A stretch of 64,000 nt of DNA from Plasmodium relictum (lineage: Eukaryota; Apicomplexa; Aconoidasida; Haemosporida; Plasmodiidae). The stretch's first letter is position 1, and each line of letters begins with the position of its first letter. The notes below the pieces were generated by a model, which searched no databases, was not told the origin of the DNA, and saw only the letters and a list, made by a program, of their open reading frames with translations. Below, piece by piece: positions 22,348 through 34,890 of this stretch. The translations under genes were made by a program, and so were the position numbers. The DNA is taken from NCBI RefSeq assembly GCF_900005765.1, contig NC_041690.1:2294001-2358000 (forward strand), in the 5' to 3' direction.

Positions 22348-24559
22348 GTTAATATTTGCAAGACTCTTACATAAATATAAGAAATTTAGAAAAATGTTTT
22401 TTAATTAATATTAAATGAATAATTATATTTATGTCTTTTTTTTTTTTTTTCTTTCTTTAAAATTAAAAAAGCCTTATTTTAGTTTATTCTGGCATGCAAT
22501 TTATCGATGTAATATATTTTTTTCTCTTTTTTTGAATTAAATACTAAATTTTAAAAAATTGAATATTTACTTTATTACGATCTCTTTCAATTAAAGTAAA
22601 AATGATTTTAAGAATTATTCTAATGATAAGAAATGGTAAATGCTTATTTAATATCAATTCAAATATTAGATAAAATGTATTTTATATATTTAAATAAAAA
22701 ATTAATTAAAAGATTAAATTATTTTTACCTCAATGCATGCTTACTCATTAGAATAAAGTTATTTTTTTATATTAGTAGTTTCATCATATCTTTTATATTC
22801 ATAATAATTACATTCTTTTTTTTTTAACAGTTTATTCAAATGCACCAAAATATTATATTACAATGAAATAGCAATTTAATTTTTTTTCTTTATGAATTTA
22901 TAAAACGTAAAATTGTATTTTCAAGAAATACTCAGCAAAGCTATTAAAACAGGACTAGAGTAATATGATTAATACATAGGGCATTTTTAAATAAAAAAGA
23001 AGAAAAATCTGTATATAAAATAAATATAAATACCTTGAAAAAGTATATAATATGTCAATCTATAGAAAAAGAAAAAGTTTCTAAAGGAATAAATAAAAAA
23101 AAAAATGAAGATGAAAATTATATAAAATATTATTTTATGCTCCGATTTTAATATGCTATTCAAAGAATATAAACTTTTTTTTTATTATAATAATATCTTT
23201 TTTATTATTTTGAGATGTTTCAAACATTTATAATAATATTTAAAAATTGTCTGAATTTTAATTAAATTTTATAAAAAAACAATAGAATATATTAAATAAA
23301 TGAATTAAGATACTTCTAATATAAAATAAAAATATCTATATTAAATATATACTATTATATTAACATATAAATCAAAAGTAATAGTTTGTGTATATTAAGA
23401 AAAGAAATAATATATTTATTAGAAAAAGTGCATTAAAATCTCTTCCAACTTCAAACTTTTTTTTCTTTTAAATTTTTCATTTAAAAATTTTAACTCATAA
23501 AATATTCCTATATATACCATTACTTATTTGTTCGTTTGATTTACTTTATGCTTTATTGCGAAGTTCTTATGAAAAAAAAAATTTACAAATTTACATATAA
23601 ACCTTTCTAAAAAAAAAAAAAAAGAAAGAATTTCGGAAATATAAACATAGTAAAAATGATTATAATTATTTCAGTTTTTTTTTTTTTTTCCATATTTTGA
23701 GAATTTTAAATCTCTAAACTAATATAAAACAATTAATTCTTATATTAATATTTTTATATTTAAAAAAAATAAAAACTCGTATTTTATTCATATTTACCTC
23801 ACAAAAAAAAAAAGTTTTAGGAATACAAATAAAATTTAAAAAAAAAAGATTGCAATCTACATAAATGTTCCATTTTAAAAATAAAATATTGACATATGCA
23901 TTAAAAATAAATTAGAAATAAGAGAAAAATAAGAATATTAAACATGTAAAGTAAACATATTAAATAAATTAAAAATAGAAATAATAAATAGGTTAAAATT
24001 AATTTAAAGTATGTTAAAAATAAATAGCAAATTTTTTAAAACAATGTATCTTAAAATTAAAAATAAAAAAATAACAAAAAAATACAAAAACAAAATATTA
24101 AGAGAGACTAAAAAAAAAAAAATATTACAAATAAAAATTCTCTACTCTTTCTTTCTTTTTACTTTATTTAATTCCCTTTTATGTTAATATTATAATATAT
24201 TTTTTTTTCTGATACACAACCAATATATACTTTTGATATCTATATAATTAATGAGCATACATAAGCTGTTCTCTAATATAATTCATAAAAATATTCCTTA
24301 TAATTATTTCAAGTAAATAAATATATATTATATATTTATTTATTTATTTGTTCTTGGAATAATAGTAAGTTTTATTTTATTTTTTTTTTTATATTGTTCT
24401 CTGCTTAAGCATTTTACTGTGTTTAAAATTCTGTTATATTCATGAAATAAGTTATCTTTTTTATTTTTATTATATAAATTAATTAAATTATTTATGCAAT
24501 TTTCAGTTAATATTATTTATTATCTCTATTCATATTTATAATTTTTTTTGTGTTGGCAT
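22348..24559. other. intergenic region between tRNA-Ser and the 909-residue gene
   Basis: Mostly AT-rich sequence. The part at 22585-23160 is more complex and contains coding-like fragments in different frames with stops between them; see findings. No intact gene can be supported. Confidence 0.5.
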
Positions 24560-27289
24560 TCAATAAGAAAATAATAAATTATTATATCTCTTTTTATATT
24601 TTTTTAAACAAATTTTATCAGAATATTTATCATCACATGATTCTTCTTCCTTCTTTTTATTTTTATATTTCCTTTTTTTTTTATTTTCATTAAATGTATT
24701 TTGAGATATACAATCATCATATAATTTTGGAAATGTTTCTAATTTAGGAACATCTGATTTAATAAATTTAAGGTGGTCATAACTACATGTTTCTTCTGAA
24801 GTATTATTTTTATCATCGGAATAAATTAATTCTGCTGATATTTTTTTTATTTTATTGTTATTAATAAATAATAATTTTTTAGTTTCTATAATTATATTAT
24901 TGTTAATAATTGCTTGTATAGGTATATTTGATGATTCTTGTTTTCTTTGTTGATTATAATTTTCTAATTCAGTATCTAAAGTTTTAAGAGTATTAGTTGA
25001 AAGATCAATACCATATTTATTAAAAATTATTTTACTAATTAAATTATTTTCTTTTGTAATTTCAACATTGCGTTCAATTAATGAACTGCATACTTTAGAA
25101 TATATATCTGTTGTGTATAGATAAATACAGAAAAATGCACCAGGAACTGTGAAATCATAATTAGGATGAGGATTATAAGTGCCATCTTCAATAGATTTTT
25201 TATATTTCAAAAGAACACCATTTAATATTTTATCATTAATTGATACATCTACTTCATTTTCACTTTTTATTTTTTGAAAATCATATTTTATTTCAGGTAT
25301 ACTATTCCATTTATAATCTATAGATACACATAATTTTGAGAATTTATTAAGATAATAATTTATTTTCCTAAAACAATAACTTATTTGAGATGAATAATTT
25401 CTAATAATTTTATCTGCATCGTAATCAAAATATGTTGTAATTATAGAATATTTTTGTAATTTATCTACAAAATTACACAAAAGAGCATCAAATTTAAACA
25501 AAGTACAAACAAATGGATGTTTCACATCATAGTAGGAAATAAATCCATTTTTATATATATGTATATTTTTATATTTATCAATTATTTCATAAATATCTAA
25601 TAATTCTATTTCTTCAATCAATTCACATATATCTATTATTGTTTCTCTTAAATCTAACCTTAATATTTTAGGTATATTTTTTTTTTCGCAATTATTCTTT
25701 TTACAAAATTGCTCAATAATGTGTAATCTAGACAATTCATAAATGGGGTTCTCATTTAATTCTTCAAAAGCAGCAACAATTTTTTTGCACATTGAAAAAC
25801 TATACTCAGGAAATAGGTATTTAATTTTTTTTCCATAATAATAATAATTAGAAAATTGTTCAGATATTTGCACATCTTTTGCGTAACTATCTTTTAGTTT
25901 ATACATAACAGTTTTTGTATAATTTATTAGGTGCATTATAGTATTGCATTCTTTATAACATATATTATCAATACAATTATTATTAAGTATTCCTTTAGAG
26001 ATTTTAGCATTTTTTATATTATCTTTATTATAATAAATTGCATTGTCTCCTAATTTATTATCATTTTTTTGAGATATATAAAAGTTTTTCTGTTCGTATT
26101 TATTCAAGCATTCATCTTTAATATCTTTAAAACCAAGAAAAGTACCTTTTTTAATATAATTTTCGGATTCTAAATTATTTTTCTTAAAGGAGAAGTTTTC
26201 TTCAAATACTCTTATATTCTTTCTTGTCATATTTTTATTAGGATTCAATTCTTCATGCCATGTATTCTGTATATTACAATCTTCTTCTCTACTATATATA
26301 TTAAAGTGGTGTGCTAAATCCATCTTATTTTGAGATATCATTGAACTTTTCCCTAAATTGTTGTTACTTAAATAACAATATTTTTTATTGGTTTTATTAA
26401 TACTATGATCCAAAACATTCGTTATTATATTTTCTATTTCATTTGTAGTATTTTGCATTATTTCTTCGTTTTTCAATACAAAAGTATCATTATCATGAAT
26501 TCCTGATTTATAATCAGTATAAGAAATTGAATTTTCCGAAATATTACTTATACTAGAAGATATTTCAATATTATCAATTCCTTTTTTACGTACAGCATAT
26601 AACACTGACTCTTCTGTAGTATTACTTGAATTAGAAGAAATGTTATTTATTTCTTTTATAATTGAAACGGATTCTTGTAGTTCTATTGTTTCATATTCGT
26701 TTATATTTTTTAAATTTAGCATGGAATATATTACTTTGAAAAATATTTCATTATTAATTTCATCAGAAATGTTCTGAAAATTTTCAAAATTCTTAAGAAA
26801 TAAATTTTTAACAAAGGATAGATTATCAATTATATTTTTTCTTTTAGTTTCATTTAATCTAATACAGTACGTATAATATTTTAAAAGGAAACTTACATCT
26901 GATATATGTTTAATAATTCTTTTACATATTGATACTTCGTTCTTCAACTTCTTAAAAAATAACTCAGATTCATGAGATATAAAAAAATGTAATTCAGAAT
27001 AATGTAAAACGTTATCAGTTAAATCATTATTCATGCCAATTACTTTTTTTATATAAGTTTTGATATCTTTATTATTCATTAATAAGTTGAATATATAACA
27101 AATATTGTCATCAAGAATTTTAATAAAAGTCTCAGTGTATACAGGATTATCTTGCTTAGCTATTTCAATTCTCTCTTTTATATATAATTTTAGAAGATTT
27201 ATAATTTTTTCTAATAGTTTATTTACTTTAGTAAAGTTACTATCCTTTTTCTTTTTCATGAGCATTATTTCCTTACTATAATTTTTCAT
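24560..27289 (-). CDS. conserved-looking protein of unknown function, 909 residues
   Basis: One exon; I do not recognise it. Residues about 1-205 are predicted helical and Leu/Ile/Lys-rich. About 206-450 is Asn/Ser-rich low complexity. About 455-800 is ordered again, with helical stretches (MCKKIVAAFEELNENPIYEL; LRLDLRETIIDICELIEEIE) and a striking segment PHPNYDFTVPGAFFCIYLYT around residues 700-720. The C-terminus has a strongly basic run (NKKKRKYKNKKKEEE) that could be a nuclear localisation signal. There is no signal peptide and no clear membrane segment. Its 5' end faces an 8.35 kb gap shared with the divergent Asn-rich gene. The ordered parts argue for a real protein, not a chance reading frame. 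Confidence 0.85.
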   Translation of the reverse strand: MKNYSKEIMLMKKKKDSNFTKVNKLLEKIINLLKLYIKERIEIAKQDNPVYTETFIKILDDNICYIFNLLMNNKDIKTYIKKVIGMNNDLTDNVLHYSELHFFISHESELFFKKLKNEVSICKRIIKHISDVSFLLKYYTYCIRLNETKRKNIIDNLSFVKNLFLKNFENFQNISDEINNEIFFKVIYSMLNLKNINEYETIELQESVSIIKEINNISSNSSNTTEESVLYAVRKKGIDNIEISSSISNISENSISYTDYKSGIHDNDTFVLKNEEIMQNTTNEIENIITNVLDHSINKTNKKYCYLSNNNLGKSSMISQNKMDLAHHFNIYSREEDCNIQNTWHEELNPNKNMTRKNIRVFEENFSFKKNNLESENYIKKGTFLGFKDIKDECLNKYEQKNFYISQKNDNKLGDNAIYYNKDNIKNAKISKGILNNNCIDNICYKECNTIMHLINYTKTVMYKLKDSYAKDVQISEQFSNYYYYGKKIKYLFPEYSFSMCKKIVAAFEELNENPIYELSRLHIIEQFCKKNNCEKKNIPKILRLDLRETIIDICELIEEIELLDIYEIIDKYKNIHIYKNGFISYYDVKHPFVCTLFKFDALLCNFVDKLQKYSIITTYFDYDADKIIRNYSSQISYCFRKINYYLNKFSKLCVSIDYKWNSIPEIKYDFQKIKSENEVDVSINDKILNGVLLKYKKSIEDGTYNPHPNYDFTVPGAFFCIYLYTTDIYSKVCSSLIERNVEITKENNLISKIIFNKYGIDLSTNTLKTLDTELENYNQQRKQESSNIPIQAIINNNIIIETKKLLFINNNKIKKISAELIYSDDKNNTSEETCSYDHLKFIKSDVPKLETFPKLYDDCISQNTFNENKKKRKYKNKKKEEESCDDKYSDKICLKKYKKRYNNLLFSY

Positions 27290-30200
27290 TTCTTTATTTC
27301 TTTAAAATAAAAAGAGAATTATTTAAATAAAGGAAAATTATTATTTTATTATAAAATGAAATAACAAAAGGAATATAAATATAAACAAAATGTATGAATA
27401 TAATAAATTTATTTTTTTATAAATTAAAAATTTTTTTTTTTCAATGTAAAGTTTTATTAATTTTGGTATATGTATATTTAATATTCTAATAATATAAAGA
27501 AGTTATATTAAACCTTAAAATATTGGCAATAAGAATTTAATAAAATTTATATAATATTATTATTTCTTTACTCTTAACCAATATTAATAGTTATAAAGTA
27601 ATATTTATGCATCTATCACAACTTATATATATTTTTTCTAAAAAAAGAAATATCACAAAATAACATAAACATTAATATTATACATTAAACAAAATATACT
27701 TTTTCTTTTTTTTTTTTAAGAAATATATTACTGTAAAAATAAAATAAAATAATTAAATAAAAATGAATTAAATTTATAAAAAATTTCTAACAATTTCAAT
27801 AAAAATATTCTAAGCATACACATGCTTTCAAATATTTTTTACGGATAAACTTATACGTGTACCACTATAATTATTTGTATGAAATATTAAATAAATGTTT
27901 TTACTTATCAATATATATATATATATATATATATAAAGATTTTTTTTATTAAAAAAAATAAATATTATAAAATATTCTATTCATTTATAAATTATTATCG
28001 TTTCAATATAATATAGTAAAAAAATTATATTGTTAGAATACCAACTTTTTTTTCTTAAAAATATAAAAATTATTTTATTTTTTATTTTAAATATTTAATT
28101 TGAATTTGCCATATATTGAATTAATAGAATTTTTTTTTTTTTCTTTAAATATGTTTGATTTGAATTTATTAAAAATTGAATTTATGAAATAATAATTTTT
28201 TTTTTTAAATTCACGTTATTATCTAATTGTATATGATCATGAAGCTGTAAATAAAAAATATAAAATAACAATTGAACATAAATTTTTAATATGCTCATGA
28301 AATTTAATATCAATTAAATAATTTTATTTTATAATTAAGCATTTTTAAAATATATTTTATTATATCTAAAGATAAATACAATAGCCTTAAAATATATTAT
28401 CTGAAAATATGGAAAATTCTAAGTATGATTCCATTTTATGTTTTTTTTTTTTTTTATTATGATTCTTTATAAATATTAGGATTTTGCATGTTTTCTGGAA
28501 AATTTTTGAAAAAAATAGGAAATACATGCATATATATATGAACATTTTTAGCTACATGAAAAAGAAGAAAATAGCACATATTAACTAAAAGCTATTTTTC
28601 TATAATTTTTATTTTTTTAAAAAAAAGTGTGATGAAGAAAACACATTGATTTTATATAAACAAAAACTATCTTTTTATTTGTGTTTTATATCAATTTTTA
28701 TCAGATAACGCTTAAATTATTCTATAAAGGAATATGCATGTATGTGTATTTATATATATGAATATTTTGTTGTTGTTTCTTTTATCTTTTTGAAAATATA
28801 AGAAAATTTTAAAGTCCTTTAATGCTTATTAAATATATTCGAATTATAAAGATGAACTGAATTATATGTATATATATATACCACTTTTAATTAATAATAT
28901 ATATTCTTTTATTTATTTTGTTTATTATTTTAAAAAAAAGTTTTTAGAATATTTTTACATTTACAACTAAGATATAATTATTAAAACTTTTATTTTACAA
29001 TAAAATTCTTACCCTTTAAAAAATCCTATGCATAAGAATAAATAAATTAGTTATAAATTAATATTCAATTTTTAAGTGCATTTAAAATTTTTATTCATAC
29101 ACAAGCTGCACTTACGAAATCGTTTACTTTTTTCACTTTTCACTTTTTAAAATATGCTCATACATTTACTTATATATAAATAAACCATTATTTAATTAAA
29201 CTTTATATTAAATATTTTTTAATTTCATCTAATTCATTAATAATTATATTACATACTTTTTACTTTTTCATTAAATGCATGAGAAAAATAGAAATTGTTT
29301 TTAATGCGAACTATTTATATTTTATATAATTTCACTGAAAAATACTAAATATCTTTGAATAGTATGAAAGTAATCATATTTGCTATTTCATTATGTATTT
29401 ATATAAAGTTCGATTCATAAATTAAAAAAAAGTATGTATTAATCTTTTTTTTTATGAAGTTTATTTTTTAAAACTTAAAATTTCTTATTTCCTATTTAAA
29501 TAATTTTTAATATAATTCATATTTTATTCAAAATAAAATTTATTAATTTTAAATTTAAAATATATATAATATAAAGAAAAAACACGTCCTGCTTATTGAA
29601 AAAAAAAAATCAAAATTTTGCCATTGGCATTTTATAAAGAACTAGAAAAAATCAAAATGAAATTTAGAAAAGATTAATTTATATTACTGTAAAAAATAGA
29701 ATATAAAATTTTATTGAATAATTTATTTTTTACATTTGTTTATACAAATTTTTTGAATTTCAAAGGTTTTACTTTAAGATACTATATTTGATTATATTAT
29801 ATAAGCATGTCCAATTTGCATACATATATATAAACTTACTATCAATAAGAATAAATAAAAATTTTAAGTTTTTTAATAATAAATAATTAACATATACTTT
29901 AATAATTCTTTAATTACCCTTTTTATTTTAATGAAATGTATCATTTTTTAATTAATTTTATAATTTGGAAATATAAACTAATATTATAGACACATATTTA
30001 TGACATAATCATTGTTCTTTAATAGTTTTTCTTTTTCTTTCTCTCTATATAAATTATTTAATATACTTTATATATTAATAATTTTTTTTATTTTTAAAAC
30101 ATGTATATATTTACGTTAAAATTACGTGAAAGTATTTATACATAATATATAAATTCTTTAGAGTTATCAAAATAAAATATACTATTTCCTAATTACATGA

Positions 30201-30897
30201 TATAAAAAGTAATACTTCATTTTAAGAAAAGTATTCAATATAACTCAACATAATTACGTAAAAATTAGAGAGAGGGGAAATTGTAAATTTAAATAAACAT
30301 GCTTATTTTATTTCATAGGGCAAATTTTTTTTAATGTTTATTAAAGATTTTAATGTTGTATTAAAGTAATTTAATTCCATGCTATTTAAAATATTTTCAA
30401 AGGATAACATTCAGTAATAACTTCAAAAGTAATAGCCTTTAATTTTAAATAGTCAAATATAAAATATATATTAACGAGACATTAAGTACAAAAATTATAG
30501 GTAATAGTACTTTATCATTTTTATAAAAAAATTTTATTAACAATAAAAATTTTTGATAATTTTGTAATATATATATATATACATTTAACTGATATTTTTT
30601 AGTAAAGCTTAATATATGTTTAAAATGAAAAAACTTTTATTTTGAAAATAAATCCTTTAAATTATTTTTAATTTGGAAATTAAAAATGCATATAAACTTG
30701 TTTTATTTTTATTAAGAGTAAATAAAATTAAAAAGAATAAATTTAATTTTTATTTTCAATAAAAAATAATAATATTCTAAATTTTCATGATATTTTACAA
30801 ATTTTTATTAAATATTTATTAAAAGAAATACACTAAAGAGAATAAAAGAAAAATTATTCCAAAAAAATAAAGTACAACTTATGTTAATTCAGCACAC

Positions 30898-30901
<4 letters not shown>

Positions 30902-30941
<40 letters not shown>
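30902..30941. repeat. (AT)20 dinucleotide run
   Basis: Forty nt of uninterrupted alternating T and A. Confidence 0.9.
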
Positions 30942-30944
<3 letters not shown>

Positions 30945-33348
30945 CATTTTAATTATTTACTAATGTTTTTTCTTTTAAATGCATTAATTTTTCTCTTTAT
31001 TTGTATTACATAAGATAAAATAAATTGTTTTATTATAAAATGAAATTTATTCAAAAAAAAAAAAAAAATGAGCATTTAATAATAAATAGTAAATTTTAGA
31101 ACATAAAAATTAAATTTCTCTAAAATTTATCTTCGTATTTAACTATATCACATATTAAAAAGTGTTAAAAATATATACATTTTTTTTTTTTTCCCTTATA
31201 ATCTTATATTTTATTTATTATAAAAAATAAAACATTTATTAAAAGGGATTTTGATTATAATTTTTTTTTTATGTTATATTTTTAAAGTATTCCACTAGAA
31301 AAATTAATTTTTTTTAAAATGTGATATCATATCGAAAAATATATAAAGTTTTGAATACCAATTATATTTTTTTGTGCAATATTATTTATATTGAAATTAT
31401 TTTTGCATTTTTATTTTGATTGCTTCTATATAAAATGAACTATACTACTTGTAAAAATCATATATTTTATTATTTTAATTTAACAAAAATATAAATGTCA
31501 TAAATTTAATTTTACTACAAGCGCATATTATTTTATTTTCAAATTTATATATATTTTTTGCTTTAAATTTCTGATTTTATCTATATTTATAATCATAAAA
31601 ATAAATTAAATCAAATTATTTAATTCATATGTATATTGTCCTGCTTCTGCACATAAAAAGCTTTTTTTTAATTCTATGTTATTTTGGTAAAATAATTTTA
31701 TTTAATAATTATATTAATTTATTAAAAGATAAAAAATAGATACTACTATATAATAATAATATTATTTTATTTAATTTATTATTAGAAATTTTTTTATGTG
31801 TATCTTGAATGAAAAACAAAAGAAATGCATACATGTTTTCTTTTTACTTGCGAATAAATTAGAAGTAAATCTAAAACAAAAAATTAAAAATTACGCAAGG
31901 AAAGGGATTCTAGAAAAAAATATTTCAAAAATTAATTTCCTAAATCTTATTATATTCATTTATACTAATCCATTGTAAAAAAAAATATAATTTCTTTAAT
32001 CAAGCAATAACATATTTAAGCACTTTTTTTTTTAAGTTAATGATAATTCAACTATTTCGTCAAAATACTCATTTCTTATTCATTACTAATGTATATATAT
32101 ATATATACACCTTATTTTATCTTTTAGTAAATTTTCTTTTTTCATTTTTTAATTTATCGTAATTATTTTAATGAATACTAAAAGCATAGCTTAATGAATT
32201 CCTTGTATCTAATAAATGAATTATAGTGAATGCTTTTTTTCTATTTTTTATTATTAATGTATAAAATAAAATATAAATAGTCATATTTAACAATATCTTA
32301 TTATTGCGCGAATTTAAATAAAGAAAAATGTACTTCATATATGAAGAAAAATATATATAAAAAAATTTAGATATTCTAGTATAGAATTTTCCATTTTAAT
32401 ATATCAATAGACCTAATTTTTTTTTTCTTTTTATCAGGTGAAAAATATATATTCACATTAGTATATTAAAAAGTAAAGATTATACAGAATTTTGTTTATA
32501 TAAGTTTTTTTAAGAATTTTTAAAATATCTATAAATATTTCATATTAACATACTTGTTTATTTGCTCATTTTCTTTTTTTTTATACTTATATAAATAGCT
32601 TTCATATATCAGTAGTTTTAATTAAATAAATGTACTTACGAGAAAAAAGAAATATTAATATATGCACAATAATACGAAAATTTTTATTATTCTCTATAGA
32701 AGTATAAGTTACACATATGTATATATATGTTTGTAGATTTTCATATATGAGATACTGCTTATAAACCAAAAGTTTTTATATATTTAGATAAAATTATTTT
32801 TATTAAAGATTAATGTATAGTATATAAATATATACTAGTTTTTTTTTTTTTTTTTTTACAACATAAATATTAATAAAAATGTTATAAAAGTAAATGTGTA
32901 TTTTTTTTTTTTTTATTTAATTTTTAGTGTAAACTTGCCTTTTTCGAGTCACATAAAAAGTACATAAAAATAAAAAGTGCACATACATTTTTTAGTTAAG
33001 TACAATTAAATATTATAAATCTAATTATTAAATTCATTTATTTTTTTTTTTTCACTGAATAATTTTAATTTATGACTATGTGATTGTTAATTATTGTTTA
33101 TAAAAGTTTAAAAAAAAAAATGTATTCAAATACGCATTTTACGTAGACATAACTATATAATTAAATAAAAATAAATTCATATATATATATATATATAATT
33201 ACTTAAATAATTTAATAATATCAATTTAAATATATTTATTATACATTTATAAAAATATAATAGTTTGAATAAAAAATAGAATATTATAATATTAATAAAG
33301 AACATGTAATCTAGATAATTAAATATAAATTATGCAATTTTTTTTTTT

Positions 33349-33359
33349 GGGGGGGGGGG
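33349..33359 (+). repeat. run of 11 Gs
   Basis: G11 follows directly after a T run and is followed by AAATT and a long A run. It is the longest G or C run I saw in the window, where the next longest G run is five (18233-18237). Confidence 0.9.
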
Positions 33360-33515
33360 AAATTAAAAAAAAAAAATATGCTTATATTAAATTTTTTAGA
33401 AGTGATTAAAAAAAAAATAATAGAATAAATAAATTAACTGCGTATTTTTTAAATTATTACACTAATATTATCTTCTTTTTTTTTTTTTTTCTATAAATAA
33501 AATTGATCATTGAAT

Positions 33516-33539
33516 ATATGAATACTCATGTATTCATAT
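33516..33539. repeat. perfect inverted repeat, 10-bp arms, 4-nt loop
   Basis: ATATGAATAC, loop TCAT, GTATTCATAT. The arms are exact reverse complements, and pairing stops at the next base on each side. Confidence 0.85.
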
Positions 33540-33771
33540 TATTTATTTTTGCTCATAGATATGCATGTTTTACATTTGCATACAGGATACAATGACATTA
33601 TTTTTGCATACTTATTTTTATATATTATATCATAATTAAATTTTTTTCAATATAATAAATTAATTTGTTATACTTTTCATACAAATATATCTATACCTAT
33701 ATATATATATTTACATTGAGTTGTATTATTTTATTATTTTTTTTTTTTTTTTTTTGCTTATTTTTATTTGT

Positions 33772-33775
<4 letters not shown>

Positions 33776-33833
<58 letters not shown>
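33776..33833. repeat. (AT)29 dinucleotide run
   Basis: Fifty-eight nt of uninterrupted alternating A and T, the longest dinucleotide run in the window. Confidence 0.92.
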
Positions 33834-33837
<4 letters not shown>

Positions 33838-34795
33838 CATTATATATATTTTTTTTTCTTTCATACATTTTACTTTCTACATATTTTTTTATTATTTATT
33901 TATCTTTTTTAATTTAAAAATAATAATGAAGATACATATTTTTTTTATTAATTTTAAAGAAATACTATTTTATTTAATGCAGTAACAATAAATATATGAT
34001 TTTTTAATGCATTCTTTTTTTTTTTCTAGTACTGTTTAGTTTTTTTTTTTTTTCGTAAGAAATATATACATGTATTTAATATATTTATAAATTTATTTTA
34101 TTTAGTAATTATAAGAGATTTTGTTATATAATTTTTTTTTCTTCTGTAAGTTATGAAAAGAACTATTTTCTTTTTAAATAGACATTGCTTTTAAGAAGAA
34201 AAAAGAAGAAAATACATAAATACATTTATGTGAAAGTATCATATTACATAATGATAAATGAACATTAGAAAAAAAATATTTGCTTTGTAATTTAATTTTT
34301 ATTTACTCAATTATTTGTGTCAAACTACTATAGTTTTATTTTTAAATTCTATAACGTTTCTTTAATTTTTTTTTCTTTTTTCTTTTTTTTTGAATTTTTG
34401 AATTCCCTTTTTTTTTTTAATTATATAATATATAGAGTTCTATTGTTAGCATTTTAAGATTTTTACGATAATATCAACTTGTTTTATATTTGAACCCATA
34501 AAATTTTATATTAAGCAAATAAAAATAACAAAACAAAAAAGAAGCAATACGAAAAAATATCATAATCATTTATTTAGTTTTTATATATAAGTATGTAACC
34601 ATTTGAGTTAACATGTATATAAGTTCATATACATATGCATCTTTATTTTTATTTTTTTTTTTATTTTTCTTTTAATCTTTTTATTCTTTTTTATTTATTT
34701 TTTTTTAATTTATAAACTATAGCATATTTTAACTTCTGTTGGAGATCAAAGAAGATTTTTTGTAGACGCATCAATTAAACTAAAATATTAATTTA

Positions 34796-34890
34796 TTATT
34801 TATATCATAATTATTATTGCATTAATTATTATTATTATAATTATTATTAGTATTTACATAATTATAATTATTATTACATTAGTTATTATC
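34796..34890. repeat. imperfect ATT trinucleotide repeat area
   Basis: TTATTATTA-type units with frequent TAAT and CAT interruptions, about 750-850 nt upstream of the Asn-rich gene. Similar units continue to about 34960. Confidence 0.6.

Noticed and set aside
33665-33985. Two overlapping Tyr/Ile/Phe-rich frames
   Set aside because: They consist mainly of the translated 58-nt (AT) run and T tracts.
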